Positions 1 through 10,569 of a stretch of DNA of 64,000 nucleotides are shown one piece after another. Source of the stretch: Siphonodentalium dalli (lineage: Eukaryota; Mollusca; Scaphopoda; Gadilida; Siphonodentaliidae); the NCBI GenBank assembly GCA_032622095.1, contig CP136063.1, forward strand, positions 33,854,987-33,918,986, written 5' to 3'. Below the pieces are notes generated by a model. The model was not told the DNA's origin and made no database searches. It saw only the letters and a list, made by a program, of their open reading frames with translations. The translations under genes were made by a program, and so were the position numbers. The stretch's first letter is position 1, and the number at the start of each line of letters is the position of its first letter.

Positions 1-1800
1 ATTTCTCCCTGTCCTTGTTCTTTGGCATTTCTGGTCAGCATATAATACAGAGACATGTACTCACAGTGTCCATTAAGCACAGTCAGATGAATATTTGTAG
101 CATATATCCGATATATTTTCACATTTGTTGAAAAATTATCGAGAGCGAAAATCAAAACAACCTATTCTCACGCATGCGCATAAATCTCTATATCTATTAT
201 ATATATAATTTGGTTAGAGGCGACTAAACGGTTGGACCATCGAAGCAGAACATGTATACATATGGGTAATTTGACCCTGTTAATCTTGTTATATAGATCC
301 CGTTGACATGAGACGGCTTAAAAGGGCACTAATAATTAATTGAACTGAATAATTATAACTATACATAAATGGTTGCAATATGGTCGGTGGAAATTGAAAC
401 AAGGGGATAAGTGGACCCGTAGAACGTCATGAGATATATGCCGTTGACCTCAGACAACTTAATTGGGGAATATGAGCAATAAAGAACGTTTCTCATCAGT
501 TTATAACATATGTAGCAACATTGATACAGATGGTCACCTGAACTGGGCATTCGGATGACTTAAAGGGGGGGGGCTAGTTGTTTATTATTAGCCCAGACGC
601 TATGTGTGAAATTGGTGCAAAAAGTTAAATAACTAGGGGGATGCCATGAGATACGTGTTGTTGATCTCACATGACTTAAACAGGCACTAATAATTAGCAA
701 TAACTTTGTCTGGAGAGTCATGCAATATGCTGTTTACCCCAGATGACTAATACTTATTAAACTGACCTGAAGGGCCACTAATACATTACACATTCATGAT
801 TCTTCACCCAAGGAACTCAGGGTACCCCTGATAGTAGATATATCTAATAGCATATAATTAAATTTAAAGTGATATAACATATAGGGTCAGGCATAACAAA
901 GTGTTGATAATGATCCAAACTTCTCTATAACAACGCCGTTGCCTCATACGCCCGTCTGACTAGAAATTCACCCTAACTGCCTGAGTTCCTGGCCTTCATT
1001 ATCAAGATGCATTACATGTATTAACGTATTAAATAATGATATTACTGATCGCAAGTGCCCCCCCCCCCCCCACAAACTCAATGTATCACTATACCTGATT
1101 CAGGGACGTGGCTAGAAGGTCTCAGCTGGGCACGTACACCTTGAAATTTTCAAATGCACCCCTAGTAAATTAAATTTTCACCCACACCTTTTGTTGGAAT
1201 TTCCCCACTGGCACATCTCAATTTAAGCTTTTAAACTGTTGGCAATTTCGTTCTCTGAACTCCTATAACGTTGGGGCATATCTAAATGATTGCCATGCAA
1301 TCAAAACACCGGCGACAACCACGCCCCTGATCTGAGAATTGAAAGCTAAACCAGTTTTATGCGTGGGAAAAGAACGGGTACATTCAACAGCGAACTCACT
1401 GTACTAATTCACTGAACCCCGGGAATCAAATGACAATCTTGCTCAGATACACGAACAAGATTACTCACAAATTGAAAAATGTGCCATTAACCTCACCAAC
1501 GGATCCACCGGGGCCCCTGCATATATGGTATTTGGTCCGCTTAATGTCTTAAATTAGCTAAATTGCCATCATATACATAACATCATTGGTAAGGCCCTGA
1601 AGGGGCATCAGAAAAAGATTTGTCAATCAGTGCATGTATTAAACTAAAATATACCGCCATTCCAGGGGAATACTAGCTTATTTTCATACAAAAATAACTT
1701 TCATTTTATTAGGGAAACCGCTTATCTTATCTTTAATCTTTGTCCAATAGTTTACGTATAATGGCAATGCCTTTTAATAATTATTTGGTACGATAAAACA
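1..1800. other. non-genic DNA with degenerate short repeats
   Basis: No coding region is convincing here. Between about 290 and 780 a loosely conserved motif recurs: a GTTGAC or GTTGATC core followed by a GACTTAAA-like stretch and ACTAATAATTA. It appears near 300, 440, 550, 660 and 730, which suggests a decayed tandem or clustered repeat. A G9 run lies near 566-575 and a C14 run at 1058-1071. Otherwise nothing recognisable is seen. Confidence 0.4.
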
Positions 1801-1823
1801 ATAGTACGTTTATAATTAATCGA

Positions 1824-1831
1824 TGACGTCA
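1824..1831. promoter_or_regulatory. full palindromic CRE (TGACGTCA)
   Basis: An exact 8-bp TGACGTCA cyclic-AMP response element, the CREB/ATF site, occurs here. A related half site (ACGTCA) lies near 2026. It is about 400 bp from a tandem CCAAT array, so the two could belong to one promoter region. An 8-mer can occur by chance, so function is inference. Confidence 0.3.
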
Positions 1832-1984
1832 TACATTGTAAGTGGGAAATGTTTTGCAACGTCATTACCACTGGCTTCGTACCCGGCGTAATATAACAAC
1901 CCAAAACTTCGTAACTTCTTTCTACGCGTTAGACAACTTCGCCGTCCGTTCTAACACCGCCGTAATATTGGCAACGGCACCTCT

Positions 1985-2200
1985 GTGCCAGGGAACACGT
2001 CGCACTGGTAAATAAACTTATAATTACGTCAGCTAAACAGCTAAAGTTGATTATATCCATCAAATATACATTGACTGCCAACGACTAAGTCGCACTGACC
2101 GATGCATGACATTATGTTAAACATACACTTACCTCGGATGCAGGGGAATACGTCCCACTGGTATATAGCCCTGACATTACGTTAAACAGATATAGTCTAG
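1985..2200. repeat. two degenerate copies of a ~155-bp repeat
   Basis: A segment near 1988 (CAGGGAACACGTCGCACTGG, then a TTACGT motif and TAAACAG) recurs about 155 bp later near 2143 (GGGAATACGTCCCACTGG, then ATTACGTTAAACAG). The copies are diverged. They lie immediately left of the CCAAT array. Confidence 0.45.
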
Positions 2201-2224
2201 GGTACCCCTTATCCCGGACAAGAG

Positions 2225-2335
2225 ACCGCCATTGGTCGAGCTCTCTCACGGCTTCCGATTGGTCGAGTTCTTCCACAGCTACCGATTGGCCGAGTTCTCT
2301 CTCAGCTTCTGATTGGTTTTGCGCTCTCACAGCTT
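2225..2335. repeat. 27-bp minisatellite, each unit carrying a CCAAT box
   Basis: ATTGG (inverted CCAAT) occurs at 2231, 2258, 2285 and 2312, exactly 27 bp apart, each followed by a similar CGAGTTCT-type stretch. A fifth, altered ATTGA lies at 2344. Evenly spaced CCAAT boxes are typical NF-Y promoter sites. Because 27 is divisible by three, the minus strand is also open here: an 86-codon frame (2112-2372) containing three 9-residue repeats of the form SEAVRELDQ. That peptide has no recognisable family. A promoter array and a repetitive coding segment are both possible; the promoter reading is slightly preferred because ATTGG is the best-kept part of each unit. Confidence 0.5.
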
Positions 2336-2490
2336 CTGGCGCCATTGATTTCTTCTCACGTTGTTCCATCATCTATCGTAAACTCGCACTAAAATCCTAA
2401 ACAAACAAAGGCCATAAGTCAAATACAATGACACTGTCAATAATAATGTAGCTCAACTTGAGGAGGGAATAATTTAGAATGTTATAAATA

Positions 2491-2646
2491 TATAGAACCG
2501 TCTTTGTGTTTATTTTTGTAAATATTACTGCACGAGCTAGCCGGTGGTGTGTTACCACTTGTGCCATTCCGGCACTCATGGTATCACTCCGCCAGCTAAC
2601 GAGTGTGGTAATCATTTACAAAAACAAACACGAATACGGTTCTATA
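2491..2646. repeat. long imperfect palindrome (fold-back element)
   Basis: The left arm from 2491 (TATAGAACCG) pairs with the right arm ending at 2646 (CGGTTCTATA). Similarity continues inward through a TGTTTATTTTTGTAAAT stretch to a centre at about 2568, where GTGCC-ATTCC-GGCAC forms a perfect small hairpin. Arms are about 75 bp with scattered mismatches, and weaker similarity may continue outward. It could be a fold-back MITE or a hairpin-RNA source. No target duplication was identified. Confidence 0.6.
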
Positions 2647-2732
2647 TGTATTACATACCACCCCTATTATGTCAAGTAATTTTTATATTTATTGCAAAAG
2701 ACTGCCACATTAGTGTTCCTTCATAAAGCACA

Positions 2733-3357
2733 TACTATGGTCGTCGGAGGGTTAGACCCAGAAGAAATTGGTAAAGAAGCGGTTTTGGTGTCATTCGACG
2801 CGGGATAATCTCGTGTATAATATATCTAAAATCCGCCGTTAGTCAAAAGAGACTTTGACTGAGATTAATTTGATTATAGTGAGAACATATGTTGTCATAT
2901 ATATACAAATGTATACATTTTTGCGAATGTAAAATATTATGCCACCTGTTCATGGCAAAAATGGAACCGCTCGTCCCAAATGGCCGCCATAATGGCGGCC
3001 TAAACTCGAAAATTTGAAGTTTTTGCCTAATACCTTAAAGATCAGTTCCTGTTGTTTGATAATGGTTGAGACTGCCGACTTTGATTAGTTTTACTCATGT
3101 TAATTCAGCATGGGATCAATGAAAGATGCCATAAATGGGGTCCCAGACTCATCTACACCCTCAACAATTCTATTTTACAGAACGCGGTATAAATTTTCAC
3201 AAAAATCGCCATTGGGATTCCAGTCATATATCAACAAGAAATGGACAGAACTGTACAAAGTAAGTTGGGCATACCATTATCTATGAATACTCCAAGTCAA
3301 TGAAACCCAAACTGACCTTTGGCTCAAAATGGCGGTCAAAATATGGAAAATGGATAT
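2733..3357 (+). repeat. dispersed repeat, copy P (forward)
   Basis: This block is repeated in inverted orientation at 5890-6590. Shared landmarks, in order, are a GACCCAGAAGAAATTGG stretch, TCATTCGACGCGGGA, AGTCAAAAGAGAC, a TATAGTGAGAACA stretch, GGCGGCCTAAACTCGAAAA, TTCCTGTTGTTTGATAATGG, and a TATCAACAAGAAATGGACAG stretch. Copy P lacks about 60 bp present in the other copy just before the AGTCAAAAGAGAC landmark. A short frame at its start reads DPEEIGKEAVLVSFDAG and then stops; the same peptide is readable in the other copy. Family unknown; no transposase is seen. Confidence 0.65.
2982..3000. repeat. perfect GC-rich palindrome with ATGGCGGCC arms
   Basis: GGCCGCCAT and ATGGCGGCC face each other across a single A. 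Each arm resembles the core of a YY1-type site (ATGGCGG). It lies inside dispersed repeat copy P in otherwise AT-rich DNA. The inverted copy (6240-6265) keeps only part of it. Confidence 0.5.
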
Positions 3358-5734
3358 TTCTCACAGTGTCATTCAATCGATTGTAAGTAGTGTTTGCTAA
3401 ATAAAATTGACTAAATAAATACGAATGTATACCTCTTTATGATGCCATTATGCTAGCTCTATGGAAAAACTTAAAAATCAGTACCCAAAATGGCCACCCG
3501 ATGTGAAAAATACTATTTTCTATCACTTTGTTTTATCACGTATTGCTCTCTGAACTGGAAACAATGGGTATACTCTGTCAATGGTCGTGTCAACTGATCA
3601 CTCCAGCAATGTGTAATCGTTTAGGTCACTATTAAGTTCTAAGGAATGTGGTATGAAATTGGGGCTCTGGTCACATTGGATATTTAGGGATGAGCAGATC
3701 TTTTATTTGTTAACATTCCATCTCAAAAGGACCAAAATAAACAAATTTTGTTATCTAATATGGCTTCCAAAACGAAAATGGTAAACTCTGCCCAGCTTGT
3801 CATATAATGGAAGTTGTGAGTGGTGGATGCAGTTGATAGTTGGCTAATCTATGTGGCTTATATACATCAAAACTATTTATTTTCGATCTTTTGGTGGCTT
3901 CCCACGGGTTGGCATATATTAACTTTTCGGGCTCGGCCATCATTTCGTTTCACTTACGGCACACGGTCTCGATAGTCGCAAAAGAGGTTGATCCAGAATA
4001 AGTATGCGGAGAGCGATTTTGACTTCAGAATACCCTATCGTATATCTGATAAAATGAGCTCTGGGAAAACTTTAAGATCCGAGATGGCATCCAATATGCC
4101 ACCCCCGACAATAATTGAAGTAATAAATAGGATATTTGCTCTTTGATTCCTTTGCAAACAATGAATTTACGTGCATATATGTCTCTTTTTGAATACAGTA
4201 TTGTTTTAATCTGGAATATGCATGAACAATCATATTCTCCAACCTCTTAAGAAGGTTACCAAAACAGGAACGTGTCCAATTTATAGCTAGGTTGAGACAC
4301 AGTGGGGAAAAAAACTCTTTAGTTGGACAGTTTTCATAGAAAATAAAACATAATGACTATAACTTTCCTCTAAACGGATTGTGAACGCACATTTTGGGAA
4401 CTTTTCGAAAAGTGGTTTTACTCTTATCTCTTCCCAGATATCAACTCTCCGGTGAATGGTGATGTCTTATGTCCTAGAAAATACGTGTGCCAAATGCATA
4501 TATGTATGAGGAAGCTATCCCCATACATTGTTTACACATCGAATCAGTAAGTCTGTGAAGGTCTTCTTGGACAAGCGTGATTTTCAAAACTCGAAACCAT
4601 CTGTACAAACAGTAAAAGTTAATAGGAAATGACGTTGGATGTAGGTCTAGAGTACGTCGTCTGAGTGAGATAGTTTTCATGTCATTAATTTGCACATATT
4701 TCGTGCTCTGATCAGCATGGACGAAAGCCTTATGTGGCAGTTTGATTGTCTAGCATCCGGACAAGAACATGTTCATTGTTCACATTTCTTTTACAAACAT
4801 GTTGTTGATGTGGCATTTCTATCCAATAACAACCTTGAAATACCAGTTCATCAAGCTAAATGGTTGATACGTTTACGTCTACGGGTCAGATCCAGCCGTG
4901 GCGCACATTGTGTCTACATATCATTGATGAAGTTTACTCAATGTGTAGTAGATATTGGTGTGTCTATATATTTACTAGAATGTTTCTACCCACATGTATA
5001 TGCCTTCAGTCGCATGGCACGGAATTGCCACATGGAGTGTGAAGGGTATACAATGTACGTGCGGAATTTTCATTTTTCCTCATGATATTGAAGAAAATAA
5101 TTTTACTTTGAAACTATCTAGCTCCGATAACCAACTTGCCCACCCATTAAGTAAACACCAGATTATTCGCTCTTCCTTCCTGTCCTTTCCACTTTCCAGC
5201 TTCGCCATCACTGGGTGACCCATTGTAGCTTGATGCTACCGGACTAGACCACTGATGCCCATATATTTGCTGGAAACGTTCCGAATAGTCGTTATAAATA
5301 GAAATATTGACACTGTGTTTTCAAATAATCCAGATTCGTGCGCAATTTAATTTCTTCTAATTAATTTCCAGATAGTCCCTCGTAATAAGTGGACATGGTG
5401 TTGAATCCTGCAGTAGATACTGCTTCATTGGAACAATACGTGCTGAAATGATTGTGGTAGTATATATTATTGGCAACATGTTTAATGAGTCTGGCATCGT
5501 TAGCTCACAACCGAGGTGTTGTTTCGGCTTTCCTCTGAGCAGAACTTAAATTTCGACAATTTTCGGTGGCCATTTTGGTAGCCATCTTAGTATTTTGAAT
5601 CGTGATTGGCTACTCATACCCACAAAAACATATTGATTTCAATCAATGATGTATATTGGTGCCGAATTGGCGTTTTGTCGTGTGGGTTTTCGTGAATAAC
5701 TACCTATTTGCTATTTTCATTATTATTGGCGACC
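3358..5734. other. non-genic interval between the inverted repeat copies
   Basis: This stretch separates the two inverted copies of the dispersed repeat. It holds no gene that can be supported. The longest open stretch (4690-5085, plus strand) starts with TTG, has no family features and overlaps other open frames, so it is treated as chance. Short sequences resembling the dispersed repeat (such as AAAATGGCCACCCGATG near 3485) occur within it, so parts may be further decayed copies. Confidence 0.4.
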
Positions 5735-6590
5735 ATGTTGGACGCCATCTTGAATTCTGAATTTTCCCCAAGGCGGATTTTAGCGGATTTTGGATATGTT
5801 ATACACGAGATTCTCTCGCGTCGAATGACACAAAAACCGCTTCTTTGCCAATTTCTTCTGGGTCCAACCCGATGACGACCATACTAAATATCCGCCATTT
5901 TCCATATTTTGACCGCCATTTTGAGACAAAGCGCCAATTTGGGTTTCATTGAATTGGAGTATTGATAGATAATAGTATGCCCAACTTACATTGTACAGTT
6001 CTGTCCATTTCTTGTTGATATATGAATGGAATTCCAATGGCGATTTTTGTGATATTTTATACCGCGTTCTGTAAAATCGATTTTTTTAGGGTGTGGATGA
6101 GTCTGGAACCTCATTTATGGTATCTTTCATTGCTCCCATGCTGAATTACCATGGATAAGACTAACCAAAGTCGCCAGTCTGAACCATTATCAAACAACAG
6201 GAACTGATATGTAAGATATAAGGCAAAAACTTTTCGAGTTTAGGCCGCCAGTTTGGCAGTCATCTGGGGAAAGGGGCTCCATTTTTTCTATAGACAGCTG
6301 GCATAATACTTAACTTTGCAAAAATGTTTACATTTGTATACATATGGCAACATTTGTTCTCACTATAGTCGAATTAATCTCAGTCAGAGTCTCTTTTGAC
6401 TAAGGGCGGCCATGTTGGACGCCATCGTGGATCCTGGATTTTCCCCAAAGCGGATTTTAGCGGATTTTGGACATGTTGTACCAGAGATTCTCCCGCGTCG
6501 AATGACACCAAGATCGCTTCTTTGCCAATTTCTTCTGGGTCAACCCCCTTTTTTGCGTACCACGACAATACTAATAGGGTTAATTTCAGT
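5735..6590 (-). repeat. dispersed repeat, copy Q (inverted), with a partial second unit
   Basis: Read on the minus strand, 6590 down to about 5890 repeats the order of landmarks in copy P at 2733-3357. It is then followed by a second copy of the unit's first part (about 5890-5735, again with GACCCAGAAGAAATTGG and TCATTCGACGCGAGA). So this locus has unit, then partial unit, in tandem, with a period near 690 bp. The arms could form a large inverted repeat with P across a ~2.4-kb spacer. One frame at its start is open for 62 codons (6380-6568), but it is not conserved as an ORF in the sister copies, so it is probably non-coding. Confidence 0.65.
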
Positions 6591-7044
6591 TACAAATCAA
6601 GGAACCAGTCTATCGATTCGAGGACTTCTAGAAACGTCCTTTACAAGCGAACTCCTGAAACTTTGTTTATACTTCACCTGGATTCAAACTGATTTGGCTC
6701 ATACATCCTCAAATAAAGTTGCATTTTGTGTGAACTCATATATACAGCCAACTGTTACCATAAGGTATCCTGTTTTTCATTCATGGATTTAAACTTTTAA
6801 TTGACTTTTCGCTGTTGAAAGTTGGAAATTGGTGAAAGTGAAACTAGTTCATAATATATTTCTAGGTATTCATTCAGTGATCCACTTTAAATGGACAATA
6901 ACAAAATACTGTAAATGGTCGCCGATTTACATGACTACATTATAGTTTGTTAACAAATCTACCATACCTTAAAGGTATTTATGCATTTTTTTTTTTTTTT
7001 AGTTTGTGCTAAAATCGTAATATTTTTAATATAATTTAGGAAAT

Positions 7045-7093
7045 AAATCAGCTGATCAACTGATTGAATATTTTACCAGTGATCAGCTGATTT
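7045..7093. repeat. strong hairpin, 17-bp stem
   Basis: The left arm at 7045-7062 (AAATCAGCTGATCAACTG) and right arm at 7077-7093 (CAGTGATCAGCTGATTT) are reverse complements except for one bulged base, around a 14-nt loop. TGATCA and CAGCTG are themselves palindromic. The rest of 6600-7360 shows no gene; a T14-type run lies near 6988-7001. Confidence 0.6.
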
Positions 7094-7429
7094 TATTATA
7101 ATAATTGAATTTACAGTCTATAACATTCTTAGGGCTTTAGCAATGTCGAGCTTTTATTAATTGTAGGGCGGTGGAGTACTTTTTCAACATTTCATTGCCA
7201 CTATTTGCTGAGTAATTTAAATTTAATTAGGAAGACATTTTCAATTTTAATATACTGTTATTAAATGCATACTGGTAGAGGAACACTTTGATGCAATGTC
7301 TAGTGATAAGAAAATTAAATTACAATTTATAGATGTTGGTCTGTGATCCACGATTCTTTAGTCATAATCGGAGTCAGATTCGACCATTGCCAAGCGTCGA
7401 TACTTTCTTTCGTGAATATTTTTCAGATT

Positions 7430-8231
7430 TACTCTGAGAAATTACTTGAGCATTCACCTTAAACTTGCCGCCTTTAATATTGGAATTTTCTAACATTCCC
7501 TAAACGATTCGTTCTTGTGCAGATGCAATTTGCCGCTTATCAACTCCACTGATGAATCCAATTGTCTTATCCGAGTCCGATATATCCCAATTACAAATAG
7601 CTTTCACTGTAGCTGGTAATGCTGGTGAGTAGTAGTTGCCCTCAGTGTCGAATGCAAGATACTGCACATCTGTTGTTGATGTACAGACGCCACGGCATAA
7701 TTATTCAAACTGTTGACATTGGTATGTCCTGAAAATTGCCCGATTATTTGCTGATTCACGCCAGCATGCAAGAGTCGCAAACACGTGGTCTTCCGCAATG
7801 AATGGTTAGTCATTTTTTCCGTTTACGCCTGCCTTGGTTGCTATGTCTTTTAACATTGTTCTAAATTCATTATTCCCGACTGGCTGCGTTTTAAACATTA
7901 GCGCCGTCTGCGTCAAACCATTGGCTGCAATATAAACGGTGACTCCTTTGTACACATATACGATGGTCTATTGGCAGCATAAATTGTGTACGCCTTAACT
8001 GGACACCGATCGTCTGAAACATTCGCGAAAATCTTCAAGTGAAATTGGCAGGAACAAAATTGCGTTCCGAGGGTGGTGGGTCAAACAAAAAAACTCAACC
8101 TTGTATCGTGGATATTTTTCCTGACACACTGTCAAAAAGCATAATTCACCAAACATGACTTCACTGACATATTCGTGTGGAGAGAATTGATGGTATTCAG
8201 CAACTGGCTTCAATGTCATATACATGGGCAC
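7430..8231 (-). pseudogene. decayed tyrosine recombinase (Crypton-type / DUF3504-like)
   Basis: Tyrosine recombinases cut and rejoin DNA with a catalytic tyrosine. The family is recognised from the C-terminal part (7604-7813): TNHSLRKT holds the HxxR box, FSGHTNVNSLNNY holds the second conserved His and the candidate nucleophile Tyr, followed by a QQQ-rich stretch as in the metazoan DUF3504/Crypton-like group. Upstream on the minus strand, pieces in other frames fit the same family: a DDRCPVKAY segment near 7990, then a segment with FKTQPVGNNEFRTML and KAGVNGK. At least two frameshifts separate these pieces, and a stop interrupts the tail, where a GGKFKVN segment near 7460 resembles the family's usual end. 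The N-terminal part (7995-8231) fits less clearly. Inactive as it stands. The call rests on motif recognition, not a search. Confidence 0.72.
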
Positions 8232-8910
8232 TTAAATGCCAAGATACTGTTGGAGACAAATCTTCATAGATTGTGGGACATTCATCCGATCATAATATAA
8301 ATATGTCGCATGCACGAATGTCTGGCTCTCCGCTTTAGAGATTGACATGTACATTTGACCATCTAGGGGATTCACAGTGGGGTTTATCTGTTACTTTGTT
8401 TCACATTATGTGAAATGTGTTACTGCCTGTGGAGCCAGCTCAGACAATAGCTCAGCCAATTGCTCAGACTGACGAATCAGACATATCGCGAGTTATCAAC
8501 AGAGACCTGCTGCTGTTCAATGTTTTTGATGAGTGACACACATACGTAGTTGTGCAAGATCTATATTCGCGAATGTCTGTCGATCTGTCAGTTTCTGTGT
8601 CTGTCTGTGTTATATGGTAATTACGGGGGCGCATATAGATGGCTGCATGGAGTATAATATTGGTAACTTGTTTACGAGGAAGTTAATGGTGCAGGTTCAA
8701 ATTTTAAAAGTGACGCTGTTGGAGCCAGGGCCAGAACAAGGGGAGGAGCAACAAATATGATGACAGGTTTTTGTCGAGGATTTTCAACAAACTTTTACAA
8801 CACTATCTCCATGATATTAGGAGTATAATACCGTGGTTTAAAAATGTTAAAAGTGGGCCGTTCAAGATAGGGTTGGGACGGGGAGGAACTCCAAAATTGA
8901 TAAAACTATT
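8232..8910. other. non-genic interval
   Basis: No coding region, RNA gene or mobile element was recognised. Open frames are short and show no family features. Confidence 0.4.
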
Positions 8911-9442
8911 TTTAGCGCCGATTTCCATCAAAGCAATACATATACATATTCTTCTGCATTCTACTATAACTGGCGCCTCTCGAGTCAGGGGTGGGGGGGG
9001 GGAGAGGCACCAAACAAATATTATTAGCGCCGATTTCACCAACATTGATACGCAGAATATAATCGTCTGGGTTAAAGACCCCACATTGTTGACGCTTGGG
9101 GACGGTGGGATAAGGAGGGCACTCACCTTGGTAAGAATGTTTAGACGCCGATTTCCACCAAAGTGATATAGTCATATCCATAATACGATGAATCTAATGA
9201 TGTGGTTTAAAGAAACCAAAGGGATTCCAGTGGATGGAGAGGGGCGGGGCACGCAGTGCATGAACAAAATGTGTCCCCGATGTTTACCAAACATACAATA
9301 TCATCATATATACATGAAATATAATGAAGTGGTTTTAAAAGCGGCGTCGGGCACCATAATTCAGGAATAAATCATATTATCGCAAACATATAGATATACA
9401 TGCAGACGTCCCCATGTGTCTAATGGTGTGGTTCAAAGTTTG
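8911..9442. repeat. degenerate ~115-130-bp tandem repeat
   Basis: A GCGCCGATTTCCACCAAA-like motif recurs at 8915, 9027, 9145 and (altered) 9275. It is usually followed by an AT-rich ATAC/CATAT stretch and then a GTGGTTTAAAG-like motif; a last, poor unit precedes the LTR. Spacings are 112, 118 and 130 bp. A G-rich stretch of 16 bases with one T (8988-9003) lies within it. The LTR element has inserted at its right edge. Confidence 0.5.
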
Positions 9443-9446
9443 CTTT
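9443..9446. repeat. target-site duplication (CTTT), left
   Basis: CTTT directly precedes the left LTR and also directly follows the right LTR at 21296-21299. A 4-bp duplication is usual for Ty3/gypsy integrases. It shows both outer ends were formed by one integration event. Confidence 0.8.
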
Positions 9447-9951
9447 TGTCCCGGTGTCTAGGGTTTAGATGTTGAATGGCCGTGATATCGGGAACAATTC
9501 AAGAAGAGATCCGTTGGTGTAGATAACTTTATATATAAGTAAAAATGGTTGGTCGATGAATCACAGTGTATAGACAGGTTAAGATATAGGTCTGCTCGGA
9601 ATGAAAGCTGGTGGATAAGTGTCGTTTTCACCGCTCTGAGAAAGTATATCTCTTAGCCCGCTGGCGTATCATGTATCCATATATGGACTGCGGTATCATA
9701 ATATCCAAGCTATCTATACTTTACTATAGAGTATATCACACATCTATACTCGCATACCATTGGTTATACTATGAATGTAACCAGTCGATCAGTGTCGACA
9801 AATATAGGTATGCTATGTTGCTATAGATGTGTACTTATTGTTTCGTATGCCTCCCTCTATACAAAGTGCTTCATCATTATACAATTAACCCTGTCCACAA
9901 TACAGGTAAACAACTCCAACAACTCCATCCAGTTATATGTATTATCGGACA
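9447..9951 (-). repeat. 3' LTR (left copy)
   Basis: 505 bp, starting TGTCC and ending GGACA, a 5-bp terminal inverted repeat with the canonical TG/CA ends. It matches 20791-21295 at a constant offset of 11,344 with 7 substitutions. On the element's strand a TATATATAAA motif at 9528-9537 is a candidate TATA box. Short plus-strand frames inside it recur in the other LTR only because the DNA is repeated. Confidence 0.93.
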
Positions 9952-10302
9952 GACTCCCGTCGCTACAGAATTTGTAAATACAGGTAGTTACGAATTAAAA
10001 TTGTGGTAAAAGTCCGAGTGTACATGAAATGAATGGAGGTTGAACATATAATCGCGAGTCGCGAACCTAAAAAAAACAATCAAACATATAGATATCACAC
10101 AAAAACTCAACAGCAAACGAAACGAGAGTTAGTTATCCAAGGCGAGTTTGGTAAACAGTATGTCACTAGGTCACTGGCTGAACGGCGACAGTAAGTTACT
10201 GGAACACTGGTATATCAGCGAACAGTTTATTTATCCAGGAATTTGGAGATAAGTTCTGGCTTGGCGATTATAACTTGATATATGGGTCCAATATAGATAG
10301 AT

Positions 10303-10350
<48 letters not shown>

Positions 10351-10569
10351 CAAACAAGTCTATCCATGTGTCGGATAATAAACACCAGGTAGAACATCAG
10401 GTTGTGTGAAGTATAGAGAATAGTCACACATGCAGAATACAGTTAATCTTTGTAGCAGCAATCAAGTAAGAGAAATGTTTCTTGTCTGACACGAACAGCT
10501 GTCGAACTGGAAACGTGAAAGTATCTATCAATTAAGCAGCAGGCAGATGCAGATTCTCGTCCAAGTAAT
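9952..10569. other. 3' untranslated region of the LTR element
   Basis: This lies between the end of env and the 3' LTR and has no coding signal. On the element's strand the bases just before the LTR include a short purine stretch (GGGAG, 9954-9958). This would be a weak polypurine tract, so the second-strand primer site is not clear. A microsatellite sits at 10294-10349. Confidence 0.5.
10294..10349. repeat. microsatellite, (ATAG)n then (AT)n
   Basis: Three to four ATAG/GATA units lead into an uninterrupted AT dinucleotide run of about 44 bp. It lies in the untranslated region of the LTR element, so it expanded within the element. Confidence 0.9.

Noticed and set aside
1058-1071. C14 run (and G9 near 566) as a functional element
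   Set aside because: Simple homopolymers; length may also be affected by sequencing error.
4690-5085. 131-codon plus-strand ORF
   Set aside because: It starts with TTG, has no family features, overlaps two other open frames and lies in a repeat-rich interval. A chance frame cannot be excluded.
9611-9826. Short plus-strand ORFs in the LTRs (also 20955-21170)
   Set aside because: They occur in both LTRs only because the LTRs are copies, and they are antisense to the element with no recognisable product.
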